A stretch of DNA of 64,000 nt from Pseudoips prasinana (lineage: Eukaryota > Arthropoda > Insecta > Lepidoptera > Nolidae). Below are positions 11,150-20,505 of this stretch, in pieces; within the stretch, counting starts at the first letter, position 1; each line of letters starts with the position of its first letter. The notes under the pieces were generated by a model that was not told where the DNA came from, ran no database searches, and saw only the letters and a program-made list of their open reading frames with translations. Location of the stretch: the NCBI GenBank assembly GCA_951640165.1, contig OX621255.1:31346001-31410000 (forward strand). The letters are read 5' to 3'. The translations under genes were made by a program, and so were the position numbers.

Positions 11150-11495
11150 CACTGTTCACGGATCCCTCCCCGGATGACATGTTGTCACTGACTTCCATTT
11201 CAGATTTCGCTATTTTTTCCTCTCCTGTGGAAGTCAGTGTTTTCAGGGTCTGTTGTGTGCCCGATGTGCTCGCACAGGCGGATGTTGATGGTAGCGGTGG
11301 CGCCTGGCATGGTGTCGAGTCTGTGTTCTCGGTGCTTTTTGGGTCATCAGACGGGGGCGTGTCTACTAGTCCCGTAGGAGTAGCTACAAGGAGATTTATT
11401 CCAATTCTGGGTATAACTTCCGGGACTCGGAAGTTAAAACCATATGCCCATATGCATATGATAGCGGACCAAACCCATATTAGGTGCTTTGTGCG
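11124..11495 (-). pseudogene. LINE ORF1 (gag-like) C-terminal remnant
   Basis: An open frame on the minus strand ends at a TGA at 11124-11126 and is open back to a stop at 11496. The part near the end reads ...VPEVIPRIGINLLVATPTG, then a Ser/Thr/Pro-rich linker, and finishes SGEGSVNSDVLGTDSD. It overlaps the ORF2 start (ATG 11147-11149) by 26 bp in another frame, as expected of a LINE ORF1/ORF2 junction. It lacks the usual zinc knuckles because of 5' truncation, and it is unclear whether the first 15-20 codons belong to the element. Confidence 0.6.
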
Positions 11496-12205
11496 TTATA
11501 TGTATATAAGCATCACGGACTTCTGTAACCGCTTACACCCACGAGGGTTTATTTGTCAACCTGATAGTTAAACAACCATGACGTATTTACTATTGACATA
11601 TAGGCTTTGCTCCTAATAAAGTACAAGCAAATTGAACTTCTGCTACCCTAATATATCAGATTTTTGGCCTGAGTTCGTCTACTATATTTTAAAGTCAATG
11701 AAATCATTATTATTGTATAACAATAGAAGATTAATAGCATTCCTAAAGTGCAATGTACCTGCGCCCTCTAAAATAGCTGAATCATATTAGTAAGACTCTG
11801 GATCTAATTCTGAAGATATACATGATCAACTGGTTAATCCATTAGCAAATTGGTGTCTGTAAAATGGTCAGAAGAAGCCATATTGTGGTTTCCTATAATG
11901 ATGGCTATTTATTATTATTATCACAATCATACAATGGACTCGAGACTATTTTTTTAACAAACGACAAACAAAAATTGTATTTTCATTAATATCGCTCGCA
12001 CTTTCGATGAAATAAAACAATCTGTTTAAGTGCGTGTAATTACTATTATTTATTCAAGACCCCTTGTATTCATTTAACATACGATACGGTAGAGCCATAT
12101 TTTAATAGCGGAGGGGCTAGTAAAATCCAAAATGTCTTATTAATTATAGCTAAGAGCCTTTAGAGGTGCAAATATAGCACGCTTGATAGCAGTTATATAT
12201 TTACG
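11496..12205. other. AT-rich, nothing recognised
   Basis: No reading frame or repeat family recognised. It may include the pre-insertion flank of the LINE. Confidence 0.35.
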
Positions 12206-12209
12206 CCAT

Positions 12210-12469
12210 TTGGGGTCGAAACTTTGGGGCCGTGGGGACCGGAGGCCAAAGAAATCTATAGAGAAACGGCAGTTCGACTAGTAGAAACGACACTTTCCCT
12301 AAATGCTGGCCTTTATTTTGCTCAACAACTGAGCATTGCTACTCAACGTGGTAATGCTGCCAGCATTCTAGGAACGTTACCCACGGGCACGTATTTTGAA
12401 TTTGATATTTTTAGTTTAGATTTAAATTTAGCGTTCCTTATTAATAATATTCCGAATTGTTATTCATAA
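12210..12469 (+). pseudogene. Retrotransposon ORF C-terminal fragment (GPWGP motif)
   Basis: An 80-codon frame begins around VETLGPWGPEAKEIYRET and contains RLVETT...LNAGLYFAQQ then SIATQRGNAASILGTLP. This combination (GPWGPxA, RGNAASxLGT) recurs at the C-termini of arthropod retroelement proteins as I remember them. I suspect a LINE of the restriction-like-endonuclease type, but that is inference. Coding continues upstream of the ATG at 12224, so the true 5' side is lost. Confidence 0.5.
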
Positions 12470-12769
12470 TTTTGTACGATCTAATAACAGTTAAAAAGAT
12501 CAGTGTCTGAAAGTGTATGAATTTGACCTTTGACCATTTTATAGGATTTCCATACACCATATTTCTCTACATTTGTGGATAACGAACTGAGATATGAGTA
12601 CATTACCATTAATATATGGCCTCGTATCGAAGAAAGGGAAAACGCAGAATATTGATATTTCCTCTATAGAAAACTATTGTCAATAAGGCTATAATTATTG
12701 CGTATTTTCCCAGTTATCACAATATTGATACAAATTATAGAAAATAAATAAAATAATAATAATTTACTG

Positions 12770-12975
12770 GGAGAGAGTATGTATTATAAAAACCAGATAA
12801 CTGATAAACTACTACTACTATTCTTTTATAAATACATACTTAAATAGATAGTTACACCCAGACTCAGGACAAACAGACAGGTCATGCACATAAATATCTG
12901 TCCTGAGTGGGAATCGAACTCACGACAAGCGGTGCGTAAGGCAAGTATCAACCAGCCACGCCAACCAGCCCGTCA
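12770..12975 (-). repeat. SINE2 copy
   Basis: Minus strand. The head runs from GACGGGCTGGTTGGCGTGGC (box A-like) to a box B-like GAGTTCGATTCCCACTCAGG. The body has CAGATATTTATGTGCATGAC and the ACTCAGGACAAACAGACAGG block (plus strand), and an AAACCAGATAACTGATA block at about 12790-12810 (plus strand). Confidence 0.75.
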
Positions 12976-13167
12976 ATATGTTTAAAATGTGTATATATGT
13001 ATACAGTAAATGAGCATATTTCACTTTATCAAAAGTATAATTTAATTTTGTAAAGTTGTTAATTTTTTTTTGAAAATTTCTTCCAATATTAATTATTAAC
13101 TGAACACTATAACTGACGCTAAATAAATTAAAACTAATTTATATAAAAATTAAACTATAACTAAATA

Positions 13168-13438
13168 TGAATAGCGGGCGTCAAAATTTTCCTCCGATTT
13201 GAGGCCACTGAAAATCGTGCCCAGAAGGCTGGCAGCATTGCCACGTTTAATAGCCATGCTTATTCAATGTCCACAGAAAAGGTTAGCCCTCTGGTTACGG
13301 GAGGAGTAAACCCATCCATCATCCCCATACCATCGTGGCGTGCCAAGCCGTTTGTTTCCAAAACAATTGCGACGCCGGTGGTCACAAGAGCCCGACAAAT
13401 AATTTCATTTCATTTGAAGCAATACATTAATGTATAAG
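13168..13438 (+). pseudogene. Unassigned coding remnant with TPVVTRAR motif
   Basis: From 13168 to a TAA near 13436 one plus-strand frame is open for about 89 codons. It includes FEATENRAQKAGSIATFNS, TEKVSPLVTGGVNPS, PIPSWRAKPF and TPVVTRARQI. The TPVVTRAR(W/Q)(V/I)I stretch occurs again in the minus frame at 37301-37528, so it belongs to a dispersed family. I do not know which element encodes it. Confidence 0.4.
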
Positions 13439-13574
13439 ATTCTATAACAAACTTCCCAAAGATATTAAAGAATTGTCAACGAATAAGTTTAAAATAATTA
13501 TTAAAGCCACATTGTGTAGCAGTGCATATTACAAAATTTCTGATTATTTAAATGACAAAAGTGCTTGGGATTGA
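13431..13574 (+). pseudogene. LINE ORF2 C-terminal fragment (CR1/L2-like)
   Basis: Encodes RFYNKLPKDIKELSTNKFK, then AYYKISDYLNDKSAWD and a TGA. The 'LPxxIKEL...FK...AYY...FLNDxxxWD' ending is a familiar C-terminus of insect LINE polymerases. Only the last ~47 codons remain. Confidence 0.55.
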
Positions 13575-13614
13575 GTTGTTCTGAGTCAACACACATAATT
13601 GTAATTAATCTTTA

Positions 13615-14062
13615 GTATCATCATCATCATCATATCAGCCGAAAGATTTCAACTGCTGGACAAAGGCCTCCCCCAAAGATCTCCACAACTGACGGTCTTG
13701 CGCTATCCGCATCCAATGTTTTCCAGCGACAAGATCATCGGCCCACACTGCGTCTTCCGGTTCTTGGTTGCCACTTGAGAAACTTTCTGCCCCAGCGGCC
13801 GTCGGCTCTGCGAGCTATGTGCCCTGCCCACTGCCACTTCAGCTTGTCAATTCTTACTGCTATGTCGGTTACTTTGGTTCGCCTGCGGATCTCAACATTT
13901 CTGATTGATTAGATCTCTCAGGGAAACTCCAAGCATAGCCCTCTCCATTGCTCTTTGGGTGACCTTGAGCCGCCTGATAAGGCCCATAGTGAGCGATCCC
14001 ACGTCTCTGTTCCGTAAGTCATCACTGGCAACACACACTGGACGAAGACTTTCGACTTGAGA
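13615..14062 (-). pseudogene. RTE-like LINE (family B) 3' end
   Basis: On the minus strand the sequence encodes a typical RTE-type C-terminal region: a run near 13980-14050 resembling DVGSLTMGLIRRLKVTQRAM, then TDIAVRIDKLKWQWAGHIAR near 13830-13880 and WGRKFLKWQPRTGRRSVG near 13730-13800. It ends in the conserved GGGGGAGGCCTTTGTCCAGC block and a GATGATGATGATGATA tail (13619-13634). Frames are interrupted. Further copies are at 18.55, 20.21 and about 0.66 kb. Confidence 0.75.
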
Positions 14063-14099
14063 CACTGCGGTATTTGGGACGACAAGATATTACGTAGTA

Positions 14100-14990
14100 A
14101 AGGAAAAGGAAGTAGTAAGTGAAGATATTACGTAGTAAGTAGTAGTAATTTTGTATACTTTATTTTAAAAAAAGATTCCTACTGTGTTTTCTACTACCAT
14201 GTCATGCACTGCACGGTAGGGTAAAAAATTAAATGGCTATTCCACATAAATGTATTTTTTTTACGGAATGAATGAATTTTGAGTTGAATTGAATTTTTGA
14301 AACTGTTATAGCGTAGTAGCCGTCTCGCGCTCCTACGGCATGACTGGTCGTGGCCTGTGAGGCGGTTCACATACTCCCACTGTGTTCCGCAGAGTTCCAC
14401 ACAGGGCGCCCCCAAACTAAGGCAGGTAGCCATCCGGAAGAAGTCCAACATCGTATTGTCGTTGGAAGACATCAGCGCCTAAGTTATTGGAAGATTTTAT
14501 CTAAATATTAGATACATAAATTGATTTATTTTTCCCCATTAAAAATGTTATTATAAAGAAAATCAACCGCGCTCAAAAAAGGTAAAATTAGATAACCTTT
14601 ACATTTAAAGGTCTCTATCACACAAGACGCGTTCTTTCAGTAATAATATCTCGCTCAGATCGCACGCGGGATTATTTCACAGTAAACCCTTAAAATAATT
14701 GTTTTTCGAAGAACTTAAAAGTATTGTTTTTCGATAACAATCTTGTCACGTCGTGAGTTCTTAGTGCTTTAGAAAGTAAAATGGAAAGTGATGATACAAA
14801 TGCTACGATAAAATCTGCCTTATCTTTGACACGCAGTAAGTTGAAAATTTTTGAACAGCATATATACAGGGTTACTTGTAAAAACTTTTTTGTACAACTT
14901 TTTATCATTTGTTAGGTATTTTTTTTTATTTTTTAGGCACATATCGTGGAATGTAATATGTGTGACCCAGTTTCTGCCATAACCGTCTAA
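14100..14990. other. Mostly unassigned; one unrecognised minus-strand frame
   Basis: At 14194-14472 (minus) a frame starts MSSNDNTMLDFFRMATCLSL and has PCVELCGTQWEYVNRLTGHD and SCRRSARRLL. The first ~60 codons look coding-like and GC-richer than their surroundings, but I recognise no family. The rest is AT-rich without signal. Confidence 0.3.
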
Positions 14991-15009
14991 GACTTATATG
15001 CTTATGAAA

Positions 15010-15641
15010 TGACTAGCTGTGCCCGCGACTTCGTCCGCGTGTTAATTAGTTTATTTCGTTTTTTTTTGTTTTGAGTAAAATAAAAGACATTTTATAAAAT
15101 AAAAGTAGCCTAAGTTACTCCTTATTACATCAGCTACCTGCCAATAAAAGTCCCGTCAAAATCGGTCCAGCCATTTCAGAGATTAGCCGGAACAAACAGA
15201 CAGACAGACAAAAATCTATACAAATAAATAAAATTGGAGTGTTTGTATTATTGAAATAACCGGTTTCTACTACATTAATATGAATATATATTCGGTACAT
15301 ACACCAAAATAATATTTTTTACATTTTTTGTCTGTCTGTCTGTCTGTCTGTTTGTTCCGGCTAATCTCTGAAATGGCTGAACCGATTTTGACGGGACTTT
15401 TATTGGCAGGTAGCTGATGTAATAAGGAGTAACTTAGGCTACTTTTATTTTAGAAAAAGTCTTTTATTTTACAAAAACAAACGAAATAAACTAATTAACA
15501 CGCGGACGAAGTCGCGGGCACAGCTAGTTGTAAATAAAAATATTTTGGTGTATGGACCGTATATATTCATATTTATGTTGTAAAAACTATTTTTTTCAAT
15601 ATTACAAACAGACACTCCAATTTTATTTATTTGTATAGATT
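15010..15641. repeat. Compound inverted repeat of CTAGC-type elements
   Basis: Two blocks each occur twice, inverted. Block A (15010-15210, beginning ACTAGCTGTGCCCGCGAC) returns reversed at 15335-15529. Block B (15208-15325, starting ATCTATACAAATAAATAAAA) returns reversed at 15541-15641. The order is therefore A-B-A'-B'. Block A ends in a CAGACAGACAGACAAAAA run. All of it is non-coding. It likely arose from two insertions of the same family. Confidence 0.75.
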
Positions 15642-15849
15642 AAGAAAGGTTTTCTAACTTTCATGGTGCAATGTATTTGTAGGTGACCGACCGACATAGA
15701 AATGAGTTTTGCCCATGTGTTGGTGCATCGTTAGATAATAATATGGCCTCCGAATTTTGGTTAGTTTAAAAAATACTATACAATCACTTTAGTTTTTAAA
15801 TAGGAAATTCAAGGAAATGAAACTCAAATTTATCGAGCTTAGTAAAATA

Positions 15850-16985
15850 AATAAAACTAGAGATCGCAGGAGTTCGAAATTCGACCATTAAGGTGCTATT
15901 GTTAAAGCTTATAGACATTAAATACAAATAATATTAATTTGTTCTCAGTTTTGACACTCAGCTTGTCATGGCTTAGACAAGACCACAGTAAGCATAAGAT
16001 GAGTAAACAATGTTTAAAACATAAGCTACGTAAATTCTTACTCAATGAGTTTGAACAAACTGAGTGTGCTTAACTATCAATATCAGAGGTGTCGTGGCTA
16101 TTTATAAGTATTTTATAATTGTATTGTTGTTGTTTGTTTAAATAACTAATTGTATTGTAAGTTTAAATAGCTTAAGCGCTATTCCAGCCGACAAACTGTT
16201 ACGCAGTTTGGCGAGTTTAAAAACATTGTAAATAAGTTGGATCCAAATAAATCATTTTATTATTTATCTCTTCTCAATTTGTCAGTGTGTCAAAAGAATA
16301 GTAATATATGTAATAATTTTTTTTTTCCTTTAATTTTCTTCTAATGCATATTATGTAAAAATATAGGCTTTCTGCATCTCTCCATATGAACTTTAACAGT
16401 TCCATTTTCATACTCCTCCGTCCGCACAATTTTCGTTAAAAGGGCTACAAAGTATTGTTTCTTCTTTCATGCTAGATGGGTTTGCACTTGACCACGATCA
16501 TAGTATATATCACTTGATAGTAAGTGAAGATGTGGTCGAAGGTAAACCGCGCGTACCCATAAGATACCTATTTACTCTAACCTTATATAAACCCATGTTA
16601 TATGAGTCTGAAAACGCGTCGTTCGGCAGGGTGTTCCACAGCTTAGCCGTGCGTATGCTTTAAGTTTTTGTATCACGTATAAATATTATGATTAGACTAG
16701 CAGTGCGTTGCGGTTTTACCCTTGTTAAATTTTATAAATTATCACAGCTCCTCCCCCGTAGGTGATAGCGTGATAATTTGTAGCCTATATGTTGACCCGA
16801 CCTCTTAGTAATATTCATGCAAAATTTTAAGTAAATCCATGCCGTACTTTTTGAGTTTAGCCCGGACATACATACATACAGATAAAAATTCTAAAAAACT
16901 TTATTTTTGGCTTCGATTTCAATTGTAGATCACGCCCCAAGTATCCTTTAAAAAATTATTCAATGTACAGTTTTAACTTTCCTAC
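15850..16985 (+). repeat. Repeat D (about 1 kb non-autonomous element), copy 1
   Basis: Left end CTAGAGATCGCAGGAGTTCG, right part ACTAGCAGTGCG... to CTACGATTTTATTATATGTA. The same left and right segments, in the same order, occur at 47145-48340. Within this copy, 16085-16260 looks like a LINE 3' end (AAACTGTTACGCAGTTTGGC, AATAAATCATTTTATT), probably an insertion. 16460-16670 resembles other LINE tails. Confidence 0.5.
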
Positions 16986-16994
16986 GATTTTATT

Positions 16995-17560
16995 ATATGT
17001 ATAGATATACTATTCGAGAAAAATCCTTATGTACAGATTAAAAACAAATACCTAGGCGTTAGTGGTGTATATTCATAATTCTTTAACTCCGATCAATTCG
17101 GGGCGGACAGCCAGTAAAATATATTTAAAATCCTGTTCCATCTGAGTTCACAAACTAATTGCTGAAAACTCTTGTTCAATAAAAAATTCTCGCAAACTTT
17201 AGTTACTTGCAATAATTTCAACGTTCTAGAGTAACTTTCGCAAATGAACGGTAATTATGTCGCAGTTTTAGGTAATTGCTACCCAAGTTTTGGGGCAAGG
17301 GACCAATTACACTAGTTAAGATAGCGTTTGCTTTAAAGGTTATGTTTTAATACTGCTTCTAAGAATAAGTGAGTCTTATCGGTTTATTACTAACCACTGA
17401 AGCACCAAAAGATAACTTGTTTTTAACCAAGCTATCTAAGAAGGACGATGTTATTATTTCGAGTGTGGGATTTTTATCATATCATTTTTTATAAGAATGT
17501 CTTCCTTACTAGGCAACGGCTTTTGATAATTCAGTTGCCACCGAGATGTTTTATTTGTTG
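16995..17560. other. AT-rich, nothing recognised
   Basis: No coding frame or repeat recognised by eye. Confidence 0.35.
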
Positions 17561-17564
17561 TTTT

Positions 17565-17740
17565 ATTGGTTTGGCATGGTTGGTTTATACTTGCTTTTCA
17601 CGATGCAGGTCGTGGGTTCGATATTGGTGTGCGTGTGTGTTAGTCCTCAGTCAGAGTGTAATTATACAAGCGCTCTTAGTTTGGAACCAGATGGTCGTGT
17701 GTAAATAATGTTTGAGGATACTATTATATCTCATTATTTG
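17565..17740 (+). repeat. Diverged SINE2-like copy
   Basis: Head GGCATGGTTGG (box A-like) and GTCGTGGGTTCGATATTGG (box B-like), then a shortened body. The tail is TTAGTTTGGAACCAGATGGT and GTGTAAATAATGTTTGAGGA. The overlapping small frame at 17448-17708 is not a gene. Confidence 0.6.
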
Positions 17741-17769
17741 TCCAAATCAGTTGTAAGAAATAAAAATTG

Positions 17770-18430
17770 AGGTTGTTTGTTTTTTTTTTAAACTAGCATG
17801 TCATTGTCATCGGGGACGATGGCCACGTTACCCTTCTATTCTAGACGTGTGATCACATGCCTGTAGTCACACCCTCTTTGTAGTCCAGTCTTTTTACTTC
17901 AGCGACCCCCTGAACCTAAATCGATCGCCATATAGGTGCTCACAGATACAGGCAAAGCCGCCTATCTTGTGCGTCAAAAAAATTGTATTCCCTCACTCCC
18001 ATGAAGCGATGGGATGGGCTAGCCGATATAATTGAAAAGATCGATCTAATGGTTGAGTGATCGATCAATATTGTCCTGTTGATTGCAATTCTCTGTATAA
18101 CCCTGGCGTCTGGAGGTTGTTGATGTTCTTCTTCTTCTTTTTATCGTATCGATGGTAAGAATTAGATTCTATCTTCCCAAAATTGGGCAGAGCTGGCCGC
18201 TTTTGCTGAAGCGTCATACAAGTCCTGAAGGGAACAAGAGACTGGACAGGAGGGACAAACGGATGAATGTGCCATACTTTGAGGGTGACACGCCGCACTC
18301 GCAGATGTTTTGTGATGTGGGAATGTAACCCCATTGCACATATTTTCTTTAGATCTACCAACTTGGGTACAAAGTATGTTACGTCTGTGTACGTTGGTGT
18401 TACACCCCAGTAAAGAACCAAAAAGACTTC
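17770..18430 (-). repeat. LINE 3' debris (two pieces)
   Basis: 17790-17960 has a GC-richer non-coding stretch sharing the phrase CAGCG(A/G)CCCCCTGAAC with 37.85 kb. 18100-18430 resembles 23.77-23.97 kb (CTTCTTCTTC..., CGTATCGATGG, GTGCCATA). The minus-strand frame at 18065-18421 crosses this debris without a recognisable domain. Both look like old LINE ends. Confidence 0.35.
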
Positions 18431-18549
18431 ATAAAGTCATGGGTCCCACAACTGGCCTAGGAGAAGGACAGACTATGTTAGAATGCTCTGTTGAGACAAT
18501 ATAATGTTTATGACCCAACCCAGGATATAATAATAATATCTTGTGAAAT

Positions 18550-18815
18550 CTAACACACTGTCATCTTCATCATCATCATATCAGCCGAAAGACGTCCACT
18601 GTTGGACAAAGGCCTCCCGCCAAAGATCTCCACAATTGCCGGTCTTGCGCTATTCGCATACAGCGGTTTCCAGCAACCCGCACAAGATCATCGGTCCATA
18701 TTGTGGGGGGCCCCCCACAATATGGTGATGATGATGGCCCACACTGCATCTTCCAGTTCTAGGTCGCCACTTGAGAATCTTTCTGCCCCAACGGGCGTCG
18801 GTTCTCCGAGCTACT
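18550..18815 (-). pseudogene. RTE-like LINE (family B) 3' fragment
   Basis: Close to 13615-13810: AGCCGAAAGACGTCCACTG, GACAAAGGCCTCCCGCCAAA, AGATCTCCACAATTGCCGG. A 30-bp GC-rich palindrome interrupts it at 18696-18725. Confidence 0.65.
18696..18725. repeat. Perfect 30-bp palindrome with G6C6 core
   Basis: CCATATTGTGGGGGG followed by its exact complement. It sits within the family-B LINE fragment where other copies read ATCGGCCCACACTG, so it was inserted or expanded there. Confidence 0.75.
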
Positions 18816-18909
18816 GTCATCTTATGCTGCAAAATATGCAGCTTATGCTGCATATTTTAGAACTCCATACTCCGTCAAAACATATAGGGTAATTCCCACT
18901 GACTTAGAA

Positions 18910-19065
18910 TTACGGAATTGTACTAGAAAACCTATACTTTGGCTACCAGACAACTGATAAACATACTTTCATATTTTTTTATACAAATAACACTCAGACA
19001 CATAACAAATAGTCGTCCTGATCACACAACGATTTGTTCCTCGTGGGATTCGAACGAACGAATGA
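18910..19065 (-). repeat. SINE relic
   Basis: Minus-strand SINE-like body: a box B-like GTTCGAATCCCACGAGGAAC read from about 19057, ATCACACAACGATTTGTTCC on the plus strand, and ACTGATAAACATACTTTCAT. It is too decayed to assign to a family confidently. Confidence 0.45.
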
Positions 19066-19084
19066 ATAAATTAATAAATATAAA

Positions 19085-19520
19085 CAAGCCGCATTTCCAA
19101 ATATCTATATGTACCTAGAAATAATGCTGTATACTTAACTATATTACTACAAACATGCATAGGCATGTAAATAGACAGTATGTTTATTTACACAGGTTTT
19201 TTTAGTCAACGTGAATAAAAAAATATGGCTTCTGGCTTAGCGATTAAATTATTGTCACTAACCACGAGGCCATGAGGCCCTTCATTATATGATATGAACC
19301 ACACACACACCATTATATGATAATTAAACATAAACTCTTGACCATAACTTGATACGAGCTAGCTAAATATCATTGCTATAATAAAATAAATTTAATAAAT
19401 GTTTTCATACAATGTGTACCTAAATATCTATGTTACTAGAAATAATAATGTATACTTACTACAAACATGTTCTGACTATTTACAAGCGCTTTTTTAAAGT
19501 CTACGTGAATAAAAACCTTT
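19085..19520 (-). repeat. Repeat C, two minus-strand copies
   Basis: Two adjacent copies of the unit at 2873-3060 and 28238-28440 lie in reverse: 19085-19215 and 19385-19520, each ending AGTCYACGTGAATAAAAA on the plus strand. Confidence 0.5.
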
Positions 19521-19559
19521 TTTATTTTATTTTATTTATTTTAACCCAGGACCTTATTA

Positions 19560-19623
19560 CATACATACATACATACATAAACTCACGCCTGTTTCCCAGA
19601 GGGGTAGGCAGAGACAACGACCT
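19560..19623 (-). repeat. Family-A LINE 3' terminus (very short)
   Basis: ACATACATACATACATA, ACTCACGCCTGTTTCCCAG and AGGGGTAGGCAGAGACAACG are the last ~55 bp of the family-A LINE (compare 24793-24842), including its tandem tail. Confidence 0.6.
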
Positions 19624-19807
19624 TTAACCTTATTACCTGCGGTTAAATGAGCTACGAGACAAACGAGGCAGAGGCTCGATATATAGATCCGTGTTTATAA
19701 AAACTGACACTATAAATCGAGTTCTCGATTAAAGTGCGTTTTGTTTGTGTCGCTACTCTTATCATCAATCACGTTTCGCTCTAATTGAGAACTTGGGTCC
19801 CGTTGTA

Positions 19808-20072
19808 TTATTGAAGTTATACTTCTTTATGCGCGATGGAGAAAAATGATGAGAGTGAATTTTTACGATGCGCGCGCACACCGACAACAAAAAATTTAAC
19901 AGCATGAAGTTGGTTCTAGGTGGCATGAGAGTGCATGCGCGCGCATCGTAAAAATTCATAAAAATAACAGCATGACGTTAGTTCTAGGTGGTATGAAAAT
20001 TGATAACTATGTTTAAGTTGTATATTAAGAAGTATAACTTCTAACGCGTGTACATAAGTACACACAAGTTTT
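19808..20072 (+). mobile_element. Palindrome-rich element P, copy 1
   Basis: Starts TTATTGAAGTTATACTTCTT and has near its end AAGAAGTATAACTTCTAACG, so the ends are inverted. A further GTGTACATAAGTACACAC hairpin and a T-run follow. The centre has two tandem-like units sharing AACAGCATGA(A/C)GTT and TTCTAGGTGG with the palindromic ACGATGCGCGCGC motif. Other copies: 45522-45810 (+) and 48030-48293 (-). Non-coding, about 265-290 bp. Confidence 0.6.
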
Positions 20073-20204
20073 TTTTTTATTGTTTACACGGTTTTGCTAC
20101 TGAAACGGTAAAACCCTAATAAGATTACTATATTGTTCATGTCTGTCTATCAAGATCTCTTTTCTCAGGAACGCGTGATGGAATTAATTTGAAATTATTT
20201 TTTG

Positions 20205-20505
20205 TTGAAATCATCTTCATATCAGCTGAAAGACGTCCCCCAAAGGCCTCCCCCAAAGATCTTCTCAATTGCCCACTTTGCGCTACCCTACAGCTATGTG
20301 CCCTGCCCACTGCCACTTCTGCTTGGCAATTCTTCCGGCTATGTCAGTTACTTTGTTTCACCTGCGAATCCCAACATTCTGAAGCTCCAAGCGTTGCCCT
20401 CTCCGTTGCTCTTTGGGTGACCCTGAGCTGTCTAATAAGGCCCATATTGAGGGACCACGTCCCTGTTCCGTAAGTCACCACTGACAACATGCACTGGGTG
20501 AAAAA
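20205..20505 (-). pseudogene. RTE-like LINE (family B) 3' fragment
   Basis: Contains ATCAGCTGAAAGACGTCCCC, CCAAAGGCCTCCCCCAAAGA, CTATGTGCCCTGCCCACTGC and GTGACCCTGAGCTG, matching 13615-14062 with internal deletions. The two plus-strand frames over it are shadows. Confidence 0.65.

Larger units (their letters stand above)
7561..11495 (-). mobile_element. 5'-truncated non-LTR retrotransposon (probably LOA clade)
   Basis: One LINE copy on the minus strand. Reading 5' to 3' it has the tail of ORF1 (to 11124), ORF2 with AP-like endonuclease, reverse transcriptase and RNase H, a C-terminal Cys/His region (to 7636) and a short 3' UTR. The element ends in a simple tandem tail of CTAA units (7558-7576 on the plus strand, TTAG repeats). 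EN-RT-RNase H order with a tandem-repeat tail is typical of the I/LOA group; LOA is my best guess from the RT motifs. The 5' end lies inside ORF1, so this is a truncated insertion. I did not find a target-site duplication. Confidence 0.85.
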
